Origin: Bacillota bacterium
Lineage (GTDB): Bacteria > Bacillota_E > Sulfobacillia > Sulfobacillales > Sulfobacillaceae
Direction of reading: 5' to 3'
Length of the DNA: 5,307 nt
Assembly: GCA_021802225.1 (NCBI GenBank)
Contig: JAKAAS010000175.1
Coordinates: 1 to 5,307 of the forward strand
Shown here: piece by piece, positions 4,589-5,307 of the stretch
Layout: each line of letters starts with the position of its first letter
Numbering within the stretch: position 1 is the first letter of the stretch
The notes under the pieces: generated by a model
Told to the model about the DNA's origin: nothing
The model's input: the letters and a program-made list of their open reading frames with translations, nothing else
Database searches by the model: none
Position numbers and translations under genes: made by a program

Positions 4589-5206
4589 CTATGTCTCCTG
4601 TCGTCGCGATGCTCGCATTCCTCGCTGAATGCTGGAGACAGACACCCCGTAGGTCCGAGCCGCTTGGCGATAACTCATCTGACCAGACCGCACGGCGTCG
4701 ATGGCTTGCATCAAGTGGCGAGCCTTCTGCGGATTGTCCGTAATCTTAGGCCGGCCAATGGCCTTCCCTTCCCTTCTGGCCCGCTCCATGCCGGCCGTTA
4801 CGCGTTCGCGAATGAGTTCGAGCTCAAATTCCGCGAGGCTGGCTAAGAGGTTAAGCAGCAGCCGCCCGAGGGCCGTCGTAGAGTCAAACCCTTCCTGAGC
4901 ACTCAGAAAGCCGATATGCAACGGCTCCCAGATCGCTAACGTGTCGTGCATGTGCTTGACTGACCGAAAGGCGCGGTCGAGTTTAAAGACCAGCACGGCA
5001 TCAAAACGGTGTTTCGTGGCATCGTCCAGTAAATGCCGCCACGCCGTACGATGGAGGATGTCATTCGCACTTGCGATATCCACGTATTCCTGGGTGACGT
5101 CCCAATCTGCGTGGCCCGCGACAAAATCCCGTAACCGGAGCAGCTGAGTCTCGGGATTTTGATCTTTGTCCCGCGTTGACACCCGGGCGTACAAGGCGAT
5201 CCTCAT
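4589..5206 (-). CDS. Serine recombinase of the resolvase/invertase family
   Basis: A site-specific recombinase that makes double-strand cuts through a 5'-phosphoserine link. Its 205 residues match small resolvases and invertases. Residues 1-11 (MRIALYARVST) contain the catalytic S10 with R8. LDRAFRS at 76-82 supplies the conserved Asp and Arg residues (D77, R78, R81) that position the phosphate. The long dimerisation helix E spans about 113-148 (GRLLLNLLASLAEFELELIR, then ERVTAGMERARREGK), followed by the usual IGRPK hinge. A C-terminal helix-turn-helix lies at 175-198 (MSYRQAARTYGVSVSSIQRG). All parts are present, so the enzyme is probably active. The ATG at 5206 is the start that gives the canonical N-terminus; AAAGG lies 13 bases upstream, rather far. 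It could resolve, invert or integrate an element; no res or inversion site is evident. It converges on the HEPN-like gene. Confidence 0.94.
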   Translation of the reverse strand: MRIALYARVSTRDKDQNPETQLLRLRDFVAGHADWDVTQEYVDIASANDILHRTAWRHLLDDATKHRFDAVLVFKLDRAFRSVKHMHDTLAIWEPLHIGFLSAQEGFDSTTALGRLLLNLLASLAEFELELIRERVTAGMERARREGKAIGRPKITDNPQKARHLMQAIDAVRSGQMSYRQAARTYGVSVSSIQRGMRASRRQET

Positions 5207-5249
5207 AATACCGGTTCATCCTTTCGTATGTCTTCCCTGTCCTCAACGT

Positions 5250-5278
5250 CTTATTGCCCATTCAATCCCATCAAACAA
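5250..5278 (-). promoter_or_regulatory. Possible promoter of the serine recombinase
   Basis: On the minus strand TTGTTT (5273-5278) and AATAAG (5250-5255) are separated by 17 bases. Matches to the consensus are 3 of 6 and 4 of 6. Transcription would start near 5243, giving a leader of about 37 bases before the ATG at 5206. No other candidate is better in the 101 bases available. Confidence 0.25.
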
Positions 5279-5307
5279 GATTCCCAAACACTCTCACAGA
5301 AACCCCG

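Noticed and set aside
1..5307. CRISPR array, tRNA-linked attachment site or replication origin
   Set aside because: I saw no regularly spaced repeats, no tRNA arm or anticodon pattern and no iteron series on either strand.

Overview
This 5.3 kb bacterial window looks like accessory DNA. It carries a damaged toxin-antitoxin pair, two site-specific recombinases of different chemistry, a DNA-binding regulator, and one large protein of unknown function with a HEPN-type ribonuclease motif near its C-terminus. Base composition is close to balanced. The clearest ribosome-binding sites are strong and purine-rich (AAGGAGG, GGAGGAGG, AGGAGG). This would suit a Bacillota-type host of middling GC, for example a Sulfobacillus-like organism. 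That placement is an inference with low confidence, because no rRNA, tRNA or housekeeping gene is present.

Left part (1-709, + strand): a TATAAT box and a good ribosome-binding site precede a 60-residue antitoxin-like gene. Its stop overlaps the GTG start of a PIN-domain toxin. The toxin frame is broken twice, although every expected PIN segment survives across three reading frames, so the module seems to be in decay (or the sequence has two one-base errors).

Middle-left (710-2128, - strand): a two-gene operon. The upstream gene encodes a 161-residue protein with an XRE-type helix-turn-helix. The downstream gene encodes a complete tyrosine recombinase of the XerC/XerD-integrase type. Its stop codon directly abuts the toxin's stop codon. 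Upstream of the operon are two related dyads, 24 bp apart, that are operator candidates for the regulator.

Middle (2129-3094): almost 1 kb without a large gene. It contains the operator candidates, a 38-codon reading frame with a strong ribosome-binding site (2719-2835), a terminator-like hairpin inside that frame, another hairpin, and a 10-bp palindrome.

Right part (3095-5206): a 445-residue protein on the + strand has R-x4-H followed by G in a C-terminal helical region resembling Apea-like HEPN domains. It faces a 205-residue serine recombinase of the resolvase/invertase type on the - strand. The 156 bp between them hold three hairpins and an imperfect 19-bp direct repeat.

The HEPN-like gene, isolated between recombinases, has its own ribosome-binding site and a long leader. 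It is the best candidate here for an uncharacterised, possibly anti-phage or abortive-infection, function. That role is inferred from motif and context only.
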